A DNA stretch of 64,000 bases from an uncultured Acetatifactor sp. (GTDB lineage Bacteria > Bacillota > Clostridia > Lachnospirales > Lachnospiraceae). Both the position numbers and the translations under genes were made by a program. The stretch covers positions 8,016 through 72,015 of the forward strand of contig CAJULV010000010.1 of the NCBI GenBank assembly GCA_910587555.1, given 5' to 3'. This document shows positions 46,864 through 54,835 of this stretch, piece by piece (position 1 is the stretch's first letter; the number at the start of each line of letters is the position of its first letter). The notes beneath the pieces are model-generated. The model was not told the origin of the DNA. It saw nothing but the letters and a program-made list of their open reading frames with translations, and did not search any database.

Positions 46864-48946
46864 CGTTATTCTCCGCAACGCTGGCAGCCCTTGCCGCAAT
46901 CTCCTTCTCCTGTACATCCGAAGGCGCCTGCTCATAGCGGATAAATTCATAAGCATAGACGCCCCTGCCCCCTGTCATGGAGCGAAGGTCCGTGCAGTAA
47001 CCATGCAGAGAACTCTGGGGAATCTCCGCCTCGATTACCTGCTTGCCGCCGGCTATGGGATTCATCCCCAGCACACGGCCCCTTCTCTTGTTCAGATCAC
47101 CCATAACGTCTCCGGTGTAAGCATCCGGAACGGTAACCTTCAGGGATGCAATAGGCTCTAACAGAACGGGGTGAGCCTCCATAAAGCCTTTCTTAAACGC
47201 CTGAATGGTAGCCATCTTAAATGCCTGCTCGGAGGAGTCTACCGGATGATAGGAGCCGTCATACAGCACGGCTTTCACGCCCACTACCGGATAGGCCGCC
47301 ATGGGACCCTTTATCACGGATTCCTGAAGCCCCTTTTCCACCGCGGGGAAATAGTTCTTCGGCACGGTGCCGCCCACAACCTCCTGAGAGAATACGAACG
47401 CCTGCTCCAGGTCCTCGGAAGGGCTGAAACGCATCTTGACATGGCCGTATTGTCCATGTCCGCCGGACTGCTTTTTGTATTTGTATTCCACATCGGACTG
47501 CTTTCGGATTGTCTCCTTATACGCAACCTTGGGACGATCCAGTTCCACATCTACCTTGTACTCGTTCAACAGGCGGCTCACCACGATATCCAGATGCTGG
47601 TCACCCATACCGTAGAGCAGGGTCTGCCTGTTTTCGGAGTCATTCACCACCTTCAGCGTCAGGTCCTCGTTGGTCATCTTCTGAAGAGCCTGGGAAATCT
47701 TATCCACATCTCCTTTATTCTTGGGTTTATAGCGCATGCAGGTATAAGGAGTAGACACTTCTACCTTGCCGTACTTAATGGGTGTCGCCTTTGTGGAAAG
47801 GCTGTTGCCGGTCTTCGCGTCGGAAAGCTTTGCCAGCGCGCCGATATCTCCCGCATGGAGCTCAGGCACTTCCATGGGCTTGTTGCCCTGCAGGACATAG
47901 AGCTTGCCGATCTTCTCTTCCACTTCCGTATCCACATTATACAGCAGGTCATCGGTCTTCAGCACGCCGGAATTCACCTTAAGCAACGAATATTTGCCGA
48001 TGAAGGGGTCAACGATGGTCTTCCAGATGCAGGCTGATTTTGCCTTCGAGAAATCATAATCCGCATCATAGATATCATTTGTCTTCATGTTAATGCCCTT
48101 AATCTTGCGATTCTCGGGACTGGGCATATATTTCACAATATCGTCCAGCAGCGTATAAACACCCTGACACAGCACATTGGAACCCATGGTCATGGGAACG
48201 ATAGTGCCGTCACATACGTTGGTCCGCAGGGCCGCCCTGATCTCCGCATCGGAGAATGTCTCTCCCCCGAAATAGCGCTCCATCATCTCCTCGCTGGTCT
48301 CCGCCACCGCTTCCATCAAAGTATCACGGCAGATTTCCAGGTTCTTTTTATTGTACTCAGGTATCTCGCAATCCACCACTTCCTTGCCCTGCCAGCGATG
48401 TCCGGTCTCGGAAACCACATTGACATAGCCCACAAACTTCTCGTCCTCACGGATAGGCAAATTGAAGGGCGCCATCTTCTTGCCGTAGAGGTTTGTCATA
48501 TCTTCCACTACCTGGCGGAAGGACGCATTGTCCACGTCCATATTGGAGACATAGATAAATCTGGGCAACTTGTACTTCTCGCAGAGTTCCCATGCCTTCT
48601 GAGTGCCGACTTCGATGCCGGACTTGCCGTTCACAACAATAATAGCCGCACCGGCCGCACTGACAGCCTCCTCCGCTTCGCCCACGAAATCGAAATAACC
48701 GGGCGTGTCTATGACATTGATTTTATGTCCCTCCCACTCGATGGGAATAATGGATGCATTGATTGAAAACTTGCGCTTCTGCTCCTCTTTACCGTAATCG
48801 CTTACGGTATTGCCGTCGGGAACCTTGCCCATTCTGGATGTAATTCCGGACAGATACGCAAAAGCTTCAGCCAGGCTGGTCTTACCGCTACCGCCGTGTC
48901 CCAGCAGCACCACATTACGAATCTTGTCAGTTGTGTAAACTTTCAT
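46853..48946 (-). CDS. Elongation factor G-like GTPase (EF-G paralogue)
   Basis: 697 aa from the ATG at 48946, with GGAGG upstream; an in-frame TTG overlaps that site. G1 is GHGGSGKTSL and G3 DTPGYFDF, followed by EF-G domains II to V. It departs from the main EF-G in two places: switch I reads KRKFSINAS where EF-G has RGITI, and the G4 position reads SNMD where NKxD is usual. These mark the divergent EF-G-like subgroup common in Clostridia, whose role (recycling, stress or a special translocation step) is unsettled. The stop overlaps the lipoprotein start. Promoter at 49023-49051. Confidence 0.88.
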   Translation of the reverse strand: MKVYTTDKIRNVVLLGHGGSGKTSLAEAFAYLSGITSRMGKVPDGNTVSDYGKEEQKRKFSINASIIPIEWEGHKINVIDTPGYFDFVGEAEEAVSAAGAAIIVVNGKSGIEVGTQKAWELCEKYKLPRFIYVSNMDVDNASFRQVVEDMTNLYGKKMAPFNLPIREDEKFVGYVNVVSETGHRWQGKEVVDCEIPEYNKKNLEICRDTLMEAVAETSEEMMERYFGGETFSDAEIRAALRTNVCDGTIVPMTMGSNVLCQGVYTLLDDIVKYMPSPENRKIKGINMKTNDIYDADYDFSKAKSACIWKTIVDPFIGKYSLLKVNSGVLKTDDLLYNVDTEVEEKIGKLYVLQGNKPMEVPELHAGDIGALAKLSDAKTGNSLSTKATPIKYGKVEVSTPYTCMRYKPKNKGDVDKISQALQKMTNEDLTLKVVNDSENRQTLLYGMGDQHLDIVVSRLLNEYKVDVELDRPKVAYKETIRKQSDVEYKYKKQSGGHGQYGHVKMRFSPSEDLEQAFVFSQEVVGGTVPKNYFPAVEKGLQESVIKGPMAAYPVVGVKAVLYDGSYHPVDSSEQAFKMATIQAFKKGFMEAHPVLLEPIASLKVTVPDAYTGDVMGDLNKRRGRVLGMNPIAGGKQVIEAEIPQSSLHGYCTDLRSMTGGRGVYAYEFIRYEQAPSDVQEKEIAARAASVAENNGED

Positions 48947-49022
48947 TTGACTTTCCTCCAATTTTTATGTAATTTGGGTGTTTTGACATGATAATGACAA
49001 ATGATTCAATTCCCATGTGACT

Positions 49023-49051
49023 ATTTTACTAGACTGAAAGCATTTTTACAA
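49023..49051 (-). promoter_or_regulatory. Promoter of the EF-G-like gene
   Basis: TTGTAA at 49051-49046, 17-nt spacer, TAAAAT at 49028-49023, minus strand. The TAGTAAAATAG surrounding the -10 also occurs in the sortase promoter. Confidence 0.6.
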
Positions 49052-49135
49052 GATATTATTATCATTTAACTTAATTTTTCAATAAAGTTAATATTCTGTT
49101 CATACGTAAAATCCTGACATAGCCGCTCATTTCTA

Positions 49136-49198
49136 TTGATTTTCATATGCTGAAGTGTTATTGTGTAACGGTAACCGCCGTTACGGCGGCGTTCACAA
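49136..49198 (+). promoter_or_regulatory. tyrA promoter with overlapping dyad
   Basis: TTGATT at 49136-49141, 17-nt spacer, TATTGT at 49159-49164. A dyad spans 49161-49198: TTGTG with CACAA, AACG with CGTT, and inner CCGCC/GGCGG. It covers the end of the -10 and the predicted start site, so it could be an operator or a 5' hairpin. Confidence 0.5.
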
Positions 49199-49244
49199 TC
49201 TGATTATGTATTGAATCCAGTATAAAAGAAAACGAGGTATCGAT

Positions 49245-50345
49245 ATGTCCCACCTGACCTGCGGCTTTATCGGGCTAGGCCTGATCGGAGGCTCCATCGC
49301 CAGAGCCCTGAAAGAAAACGTTCCGAATACAAAGATTATCGCTTATGATGTTAACCGGGAGGCGCTCTCCCTCGCCGTGAAAGAGTCCGTGGTTGATGCG
49401 GCTGCCGGCGCCATCGACGAAACCTTCTCGGAATGCGACTACATTTTCCTCTGCGCTCCCGTCAAAAGAAACGACGGAAACCTGACAGCCGTGAAAAAAA
49501 TACGGAAACCGGGCTGCCTCCTCACAGATGTGGGAAGCGTAAAGACAGGAATTCACCTGGCAGTCCACGAGGCCGGGCTGGATGAATGCTTTATCGGCGG
49601 GCACCCTATGGCAGGCAGCGAGCGGACCGGCTTCCTTAATTCCAAAGCCGCCCTTCTGGAAAACGCTTACTATATCCTGACACCCACTCCCTCCGTATCC
49701 GCCGAAAAGCTGGATGCCTGTCGGGATCTGGTTGCCGCGATGCGTGCTATCCCGCTGATTCTGGATTACCGGAAGCATGACTATATAACCGCCGCCATAA
49801 GCCACCTTCCCCATGTGGTCGCCGCTTCCCTGGTAAACCTGGTGCGGGAAAGCGACTCCGAAGACGGTATCATGAAAATGTTAGCCGCCGGCGGTTTTAA
49901 GGATATAACCCGGATCGCATCCTCCCAGGCAGGTATGTGGCAGCAAATCTGCCTGGGCAATAGGGAAAACATCTCTTCCCTGCTGTCGGATTACATGGCT
50001 TCATTGACGGTTTTTAAGAATTTAATAGACGAAAAAGAAGAGGCAGAACTGTACAGCCAATTTGAAAGCGCCCGCATTTACCGGGATTCCTTCATCAATG
50101 CCTCCAGCGGGCCTATCAAGCGCACTTTCGGAATCAGTGTGGAAATCGCCGACAAATCAGGCGCTTTGGCATATATCGTCACGCTTCTGGCACAAAACGG
50201 ACTCAGTATCAAGAACATTGGAATTACGCATAACCGGGAGTCGGACGACGGTGTCCTGAAATTGGAATTTTATAACGAAAAAGCAATGGAAAACGCAGTT
50301 CGCATTCTGAATGCTGCGGACTATGCGGTTCACATCCGCTCATAA
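49245..50345 (+). CDS. tyrA: Prephenate dehydrogenase with C-terminal ACT domain
   Basis: 366 aa. N-terminal Rossmann fold GFIGLGLIGGSIA; DVGSVKTGI, then GGHPMAGSERTG near residue 120 (the catalytic His region), and SHLPHVVAASL near 187. An ACT domain (about 297-366) with SGALAYIVTLLAQNGLSIKNIGI is expected to give feedback control by tyrosine. Oxidative decarboxylation of prephenate to 4-hydroxyphenylpyruvate. It stands alone here, without other aromatic pathway genes. GAGG lies about 9 nt before the ATG. Confidence 0.95.
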   Translation: MSHLTCGFIGLGLIGGSIARALKENVPNTKIIAYDVNREALSLAVKESVVDAAAGAIDETFSECDYIFLCAPVKRNDGNLTAVKKIRKPGCLLTDVGSVKTGIHLAVHEAGLDECFIGGHPMAGSERTGFLNSKAALLENAYYILTPTPSVSAEKLDACRDLVAAMRAIPLILDYRKHDYITAAISHLPHVVAASLVNLVRESDSEDGIMKMLAAGGFKDITRIASSQAGMWQQICLGNRENISSLLSDYMASLTVFKNLIDEKEEAELYSQFESARIYRDSFINASSGPIKRTFGISVEIADKSGALAYIVTLLAQNGLSIKNIGITHNRESDDGVLKLEFYNEKAMENAVRILNAADYAVHIRS

Positions 50346-50372
50346 ACCCGGAACGTGCATGAAAAATACCTT

Positions 50373-50410
50373 CTGCCGAATGTACATCTCAATTCGGCAG
50401 CGTCTTTTTC
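50373..50410. terminator. Bidirectional terminator between tyrA and vanZ
   Basis: CTGCCGAAT (50373-50381) pairs with ATTCGGCAG (50392-50400) with a 10-nt loop; CGTCTTTTTC follows on plus and AAGGTATTTTTC on minus. It overlaps the last codons of the vanZ-like gene. Confidence 0.75.
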
Positions 50411-50934
50411 AACCTGCCCTTCCGATACAGTGCGCACACCGCTGCACAAAACAGCATGCCGAAAATACCGCCGCCGGTATCAATCAGCACGTCCGTAAAG
50501 CTGGCACAGCGCCCAGGCACAAAGTATTGATGGAATTCATCTCCGGAAGCCGAGAGAAATACCCATAGAACGGTCAGCAGATACAGCAGCCTTCCCTGGG
50601 CCACCCACTGGCTCAGCAGCATATATACCAATATCCCCATACAGGCATACTCGGAAAAATGCGCAAGTTTCCGCAGCGGATATTCCAGTTCTTCCGTCAT
50701 CTCCGCCTTCTCCGCCTCATTCCAGCCCGAACCCGACAGCCAGTCCGCACACTCCACACATTTTTCGGATATCATTCCGCTCAAAGAGCCTGATTCTCCA
50801 CCATCCTGAGCGGAAAAGTGAAAAATCAGGCTGTAGAGCATCCCCAGCAAAACCGATGCAACAAGCGTTACCAACAGCCTTTTCCATGTCAGCCTGTCCT
50901 GCAGAAGGGATTTCTTTCGTTTATTCCTCCTCAT
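50389..50934 (-). CDS. VanZ-family membrane protein
   Basis: 181 aa. A basic N-terminus is followed by a TM segment at about 17-38 and three more at about 95-170. The VanZ core RKLAHFSEYACMGILVYML near residue 90 and the SASGDEFHQYFVPGRCASFTDVLIDTGGGIFG stretch carry the conserved Asp/Glu/His residues. VanZ-type proteins are linked to teicoplanin resistance in one operon but most are of unknown housekeeping role. The start overlaps the PilZ gene by 14 nt, so they are translationally coupled. Confidence 0.88.
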   Translation of the reverse strand: MRRNKRKKSLLQDRLTWKRLLVTLVASVLLGMLYSLIFHFSAQDGGESGSLSGMISEKCVECADWLSGSGWNEAEKAEMTEELEYPLRKLAHFSEYACMGILVYMLLSQWVAQGRLLYLLTVLWVFLSASGDEFHQYFVPGRCASFTDVLIDTGGGIFGMLFCAAVCALYRKGRLKKTLPN

Positions 50935-51256
50935 TGACGGTCTGATAAACCTCTATTCTCGCAGAATCCATCTCCGGCATTCCGATAAAGATAGCGCCGT
51001 ATCCGTAAACACCCGCATGCAGTTCAATCCTGACAATCTGCAGAAACGCATGAATTACCTCCTTCGTCCAGATGGTCAGATACGCCTCATATACTTCCCC
51101 AATCTGCAGCGGCTCCCTGCATTCAAAACCAACTCCCTGCTTGGACACATCCGTTATATTGATGGTCACTTCGTTCCTGCTATCGCCATCCAGCCTCTTG
51201 ATTACAAGCTTGGAGTCCAAGTCCGTTCTCCTGTTCTTTCTTCTATCCTGCTGCAT
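50921..51256 (-). CDS. PilZ-domain protein, predicted c-di-GMP receptor
   Basis: 111 aa, a single PilZ domain. The RKNRR at residues 6-10 and DVSKQGVGF near 37 match the RxxxR and [D/N]xSxxG c-di-GMP-binding motifs. No membrane or enzymatic domain. Coupling to a VanZ-family membrane protein suggests a nucleotide-controlled surface process, but this is inference. No diguanylate cyclase is in the window. Confidence 0.88.
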   Translation of the reverse strand: MQQDRRKNRRTDLDSKLVIKRLDGDSRNEVTINITDVSKQGVGFECREPLQIGEVYEAYLTIWTKEVIHAFLQIVRIELHAGVYGYGAIFIGMPEMDSARIEVYQTVNEEE

Positions 51257-51352
51257 ATTTCTACCTCTCCTTCGCCGGTGAAGTTAACCCTCACCCAGAA
51301 TACATTAAGTATATCATTTTTCTGCCTGTATCACAAGACAAAATAAAGATTT

Positions 51353-52438
51353 TTATAAGATCAGCATGGCGTCCCCAAAGCTGAAAAATCGATATTGTTC
51401 CCTGACAGCCTCCTCATATGCCTTCAGCACATTCTCACGGCCGGCCAACGCGGAAACCAGCATGACCAGTGTGGATTCCGGCAGGTGAAAATTGGTGATC
51501 AGCCCGTCCAGCACATTGAACCGGTAACCCGGATAAATGAAAATATCCGTGTCCCCGCTGCCGGGCCGCACGCACCCACTGTCGTCCGAAGCGCTTTCCA
51601 CCGTCCTGCAGCTGGTGGTTCCCACACATATGATCCTGCCGCCCTGGGCTTTGGTGCTGTTAATCACTCCTGCGGCTTCTTCCGAAATCTGAAAATATTC
51701 AGAATGCATATGATGTTCAAGGACGTTTTCCTCCTTCACGGGCCTGAAGGTTCCCAGCCCTACATGAAGTGTCACATACGCAGTCCGCACCCCTTTCGCC
51801 TCAATCTCTTTCAAGAGTTCCTTCGTGAAGTGAAGTCCCGCCGTGGGCGCGGCGGCAGAGCCTTCGTATTTGGCGTAAACGGTCTGATAGCGGTTCCTGT
51901 CCCGGAGCTTATGGGTAATATAGGGCGGAAGCGGCATCTCTCCCAGAGTATCCAACACTTCCTCAAAGATGCCGTCATATTCAAATTTTATCAGCCGGTT
52001 GCCCTCCTCCACAGTCTCCAGTACCTGTGCCTTCAGCAGACCGTTTCCGAAGACAAGCCTCGTTCCGGGACGGCATTTCTTCCCCGGTTTCACAAGCGTT
52101 TCCCAGATATCTCCTGCACTGCGCTTCAGCAGCAGCACCTCCACACGGCCGCCTGTGCCTTCCCGCTCCCCAAGAAGCCGGGCCGGAATGACCTTTGTAT
52201 TATTCAATACCAGGCAGTCACCCGGACGTAGATAGGAAATCACGTCACGAAACACACAATGGGACATTGCCCCGGTGTGCTTATCCAGCACCAGGAGCCT
52301 GCTGGAGGAACGTTCCTCCAACGGGTCCTGGGCGATCAGCTCCTGAGGCAATTCAAAGTAAAAATCTTTTTTCCTGAGTCCGTCCTGTGTACTTTCTGTC
52401 TGTTCTGTCTGTGCCTTTTCCGAGATTCCGGCACCCAT
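51353..52438 (-). CDS. queA: tRNA preQ1(34) S-adenosylmethionine ribosyltransferase-isomerase
   Basis: 361 aa. The first 20 residues are a variable tail before KDFYFELPQELIAQ, where QueA proteins normally start; the ATG at 52438 overlaps the M18 stop (TAATG), which supports it. Family motifs include LVLNNTKVIPARLLG, AAPTAGLHFT and the end FSFGDAMLIL. Adds the epoxyqueuosine precursor ring to tRNA wobble position in queuosine synthesis. No other queuosine genes nearby. Confidence 0.95.
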   Translation of the reverse strand: MGAGISEKAQTEQTESTQDGLRKKDFYFELPQELIAQDPLEERSSSRLLVLDKHTGAMSHCVFRDVISYLRPGDCLVLNNTKVIPARLLGEREGTGGRVEVLLLKRSAGDIWETLVKPGKKCRPGTRLVFGNGLLKAQVLETVEEGNRLIKFEYDGIFEEVLDTLGEMPLPPYITHKLRDRNRYQTVYAKYEGSAAAPTAGLHFTKELLKEIEAKGVRTAYVTLHVGLGTFRPVKEENVLEHHMHSEYFQISEEAAGVINSTKAQGGRIICVGTTSCRTVESASDDSGCVRPGSGDTDIFIYPGYRFNVLDGLITNFHLPESTLVMLVSALAGRENVLKAYEEAVREQYRFFSFGDAMLIL

Positions 52439-53868
52439 TACATCGACGCTCCTTCCACAAAGGCCTTATAGCCGCGATAAGTCTCATACACATCCGCTTT
52501 GCTGGTAGCCTCCCAGGGCGCATGCATGTTCAGTACGGCCACGCCGCTGTCAATCACATTCATTCCGTATTCGGCCAGAATGTACGCGATGGTCCCGCCT
52601 CCGCCTACATCTACCTTTCCCAGCTCCGCCGTCTGCCAGACGATTTCCCTCTCGTCCATAACCTTGCGCAGATGTGCCATGTATTCCGCATTCGCGTCAT
52701 TGGAGCCGGATTTTCCCCTGGAACCGGTAAATTTGTTGAATACCATTCCATTCCCAAGGAATGCGGCGTTCTTCTTCTCGAAGCAGGACGCGTAAGAAGG
52801 GTCATACCCTGCGCTGACATCGGAGGAAAGCATGCAGCTGTGTGCCAGGCATCTTCTCAGGTTCAATTCGCTGTACTCACCGTTTAAGTTCATCACTTCC
52901 GCCACTGCATTCTCAAAAAAACGCGAATGCATACCTGTGGCTCCCACAGAACCAATCTCTTCCTTGTCCACAAGGATACAGCACATGGTCCGCTCTGTCT
53001 CCTTCACGTCCAGCATTGCGCGCATGGAAGTAAACGCGCATACCCTGTCATCCTGTCCGTAGGCAAGTATCATGCTTCTGTCAAAGCCGGCTTCCCTGGC
53101 CTTCCCGGCAGGTACAATCTCCAGCTCCGCAGAGATGAAATCCTCTTCTTCTATCTCATAGTTTTCCTTCAGAATATCCAGGATTCCGGCCTTCACAGCC
53201 TCCTTAGCCTTTTTCTTATCAGGCTCTTCACCTTCCTCGTCCTTTTCGCCGGCATCAATACGGATGGGCCTGCTGCCTGCAATCAGGTCCAGCGCCTCAC
53301 CCTCTATTACCTGTGCAGCCGTCTTCTTCAGCTGCTCCCCGGCCAGATGAATCAACAGATCAGATACGAAAAATACAGGATCATCCTCATTTTCGCCCAC
53401 ATTGAGTTCCACAATGGTGCCGTCCTTCTTCACCACTACGCCGTGAATGGCAAGGGGGATTGCAACCCACTGATACTTCTTCACACCACCATAGTAATGT
53501 GTGTCCAGATACGCAAGGCCGCTGTCCTCATAGAGCGGATTCTGCTTCACGTCAATCCTGGGGCTGTCGATATGCGCACCCAGAATGTTCATCCCGTCTG
53601 TCAGGGGCTTTTCTCCGATCTGAAACATGGCGATGGACTTGTTCATACACACGCTGTAAACCTTATCGCCCTTCTGAAGCTTCGCGCCGCTTTCAATCAG
53701 GCTCTCAAGCTCCCGATAGCCTTCCGCTTCGATAGTATTCACGATGGTGTCGATGCACTCCCGCTCTGTCTTGCCGTTGTCCAGGAAATCCCTGTACTCC
53801 CGGTTCAGCGCTTCCAGCTCCTTCATCTGTCCCTCATCATAGGTCTCCCAAGTTACTTTTCTTTCCAT
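52438..53868 (-). CDS. M18 family aminopeptidase
   Basis: 476 aa. Zinc ligands of the M18/M42 clan are in GAHIDSPRIDVKQNPLYED (near residue 97), VDKEEIGSVGATGMHSRF (near 300) and, close to the end, NMHAPWEATSKADVYE. It is longer than the usual 430, with a Glu/Lys-rich insertion near residues 200-215. Removes N-terminal residues from peptides in the cytoplasm. It forms a tight pair with queA. A 7-bp hairpin with a CATA loop (53899-53916) lies in its leader, and the promoter is at 53933-53967. Confidence 0.92.
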   Translation of the reverse strand: MERKVTWETYDEGQMKELEALNREYRDFLDNGKTERECIDTIVNTIEAEGYRELESLIESGAKLQKGDKVYSVCMNKSIAMFQIGEKPLTDGMNILGAHIDSPRIDVKQNPLYEDSGLAYLDTHYYGGVKKYQWVAIPLAIHGVVVKKDGTIVELNVGENEDDPVFFVSDLLIHLAGEQLKKTAAQVIEGEALDLIAGSRPIRIDAGEKDEEGEEPDKKKAKEAVKAGILDILKENYEIEEEDFISAELEIVPAGKAREAGFDRSMILAYGQDDRVCAFTSMRAMLDVKETERTMCCILVDKEEIGSVGATGMHSRFFENAVAEVMNLNGEYSELNLRRCLAHSCMLSSDVSAGYDPSYASCFEKKNAAFLGNGMVFNKFTGSRGKSGSNDANAEYMAHLRKVMDEREIVWQTAELGKVDVGGGGTIAYILAEYGMNVIDSGVAVLNMHAPWEATSKADVYETYRGYKAFVEGASM

Positions 53869-53932
53869 GTCGAATTTTCCTTTCTTACATTAAAGGAGAT
53901 GCCGTATGCGGCATCCTTCTGAATATGTCCAT

Positions 53933-53967
53933 ATTCTACCACAACTGTATTTAATTTCAAGTCTTTT
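53933..53967 (-). promoter_or_regulatory. Promoter of the M18 gene, shared-block type
   Basis: TTGAAA at 53960-53955, 16-nt spacer, TAGAAT at 53938-53933, minus strand. The 15-mer AAAAGACTTGAAATT (53967-53953) is the same as in the sortase and LRR promoters. Confidence 0.7.
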
Positions 53968-53984
53968 ACAAACGATTTATACAT

Positions 53985-54824
53985 TTAACACTGATTGGCA
54001 TCCCCGTCCCGCCTTCTTTGTACCGCGCCGAAATACTGGTTCAGGCAGGCCCCGATCAAGATAATGTACATGCAGAAATACATCCACAGCAAAACGATGA
54101 TGATAATGGACAGGCTGCCGTATATACCGTAGGAATTGCCGTATGTCAGATAATAGGAAAAAGCCCAGGAAAAAACACTCCACACCACGGCTGTAAAAAC
54201 CGCACCGGGTATCTGCTCTTTAAACGCCAGCTTCTTGTCCGGCACATAGGCATAAACGGCCGCAAACAGCACGGACAGCACAGCCCACACAAACAGGAAA
54301 CGGAAATTCATGGCAAAGGAAACCACTCTCTGCAGCTGCGGAATCCGGTGCAGCGCCAGCGTCACCAGCTGGTCGCCGAACACCATAACAAACAGCGACA
54401 GAATGACCACAACCAGCATGACTAACGTATAAAAAGAAGCAATGATGCGGAGTACGAAATAATTTCTCTTCTCCACCACACGGTTAACGGAATTCAACCC
54501 CTTCATAAGCGCCATTACGCCTTTCGCAGCCGACCAGACAGTGGCAACCAGCGCAACGGACAAAATGCCCGCCGATTTGTCATAGACCTCTGAGATCAGG
54601 CTCTCCGCCAGGGGATCAATCTGGTCCGGCAGAAAATCCGTCACCAGCTCCACCAGATTTTCCTCTGTCAGCGGCGTATAAGGTATAATCGTACAGATCA
54701 TAATCAGCATGGGTACCACTGACAGAAAAAAGAAAAAAGCGGTGCTGGCCGCATATGTGCCGATGTCTCTCTCCTTCATTTTTGAAGAAAAATCATTTAA
54801 AGTCAGATATAACTTCCAAATCAC
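53985..54824 (-). CDS. YihY/BrkB-family membrane protein
   Basis: 279 aa with six membrane segments. Typical features: the DIGTYAASTAFFFFLSVVPMLIM stretch near residue 20, the amphipathic region after it, and the end segment SIIIIVLLWMYFCMYIILIGACLN. Once called ribonuclease BN in error; function is unknown, with transport of small molecules suggested. It starts 11 bp after the SpoIID-like gene and is likely co-transcribed. Confidence 0.9.
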   Translation of the reverse strand: MIWKLYLTLNDFSSKMKERDIGTYAASTAFFFFLSVVPMLIMICTIIPYTPLTEENLVELVTDFLPDQIDPLAESLISEVYDKSAGILSVALVATVWSAAKGVMALMKGLNSVNRVVEKRNYFVLRIIASFYTLVMLVVVILSLFVMVFGDQLVTLALHRIPQLQRVVSFAMNFRFLFVWAVLSVLFAAVYAYVPDKKLAFKEQIPGAVFTAVVWSVFSWAFSYYLTYGNSYGIYGSLSIIIIVLLWMYFCMYIILIGACLNQYFGAVQRRRDGDANQC

Positions 54825-54835
54825 GTAAGGTACTC

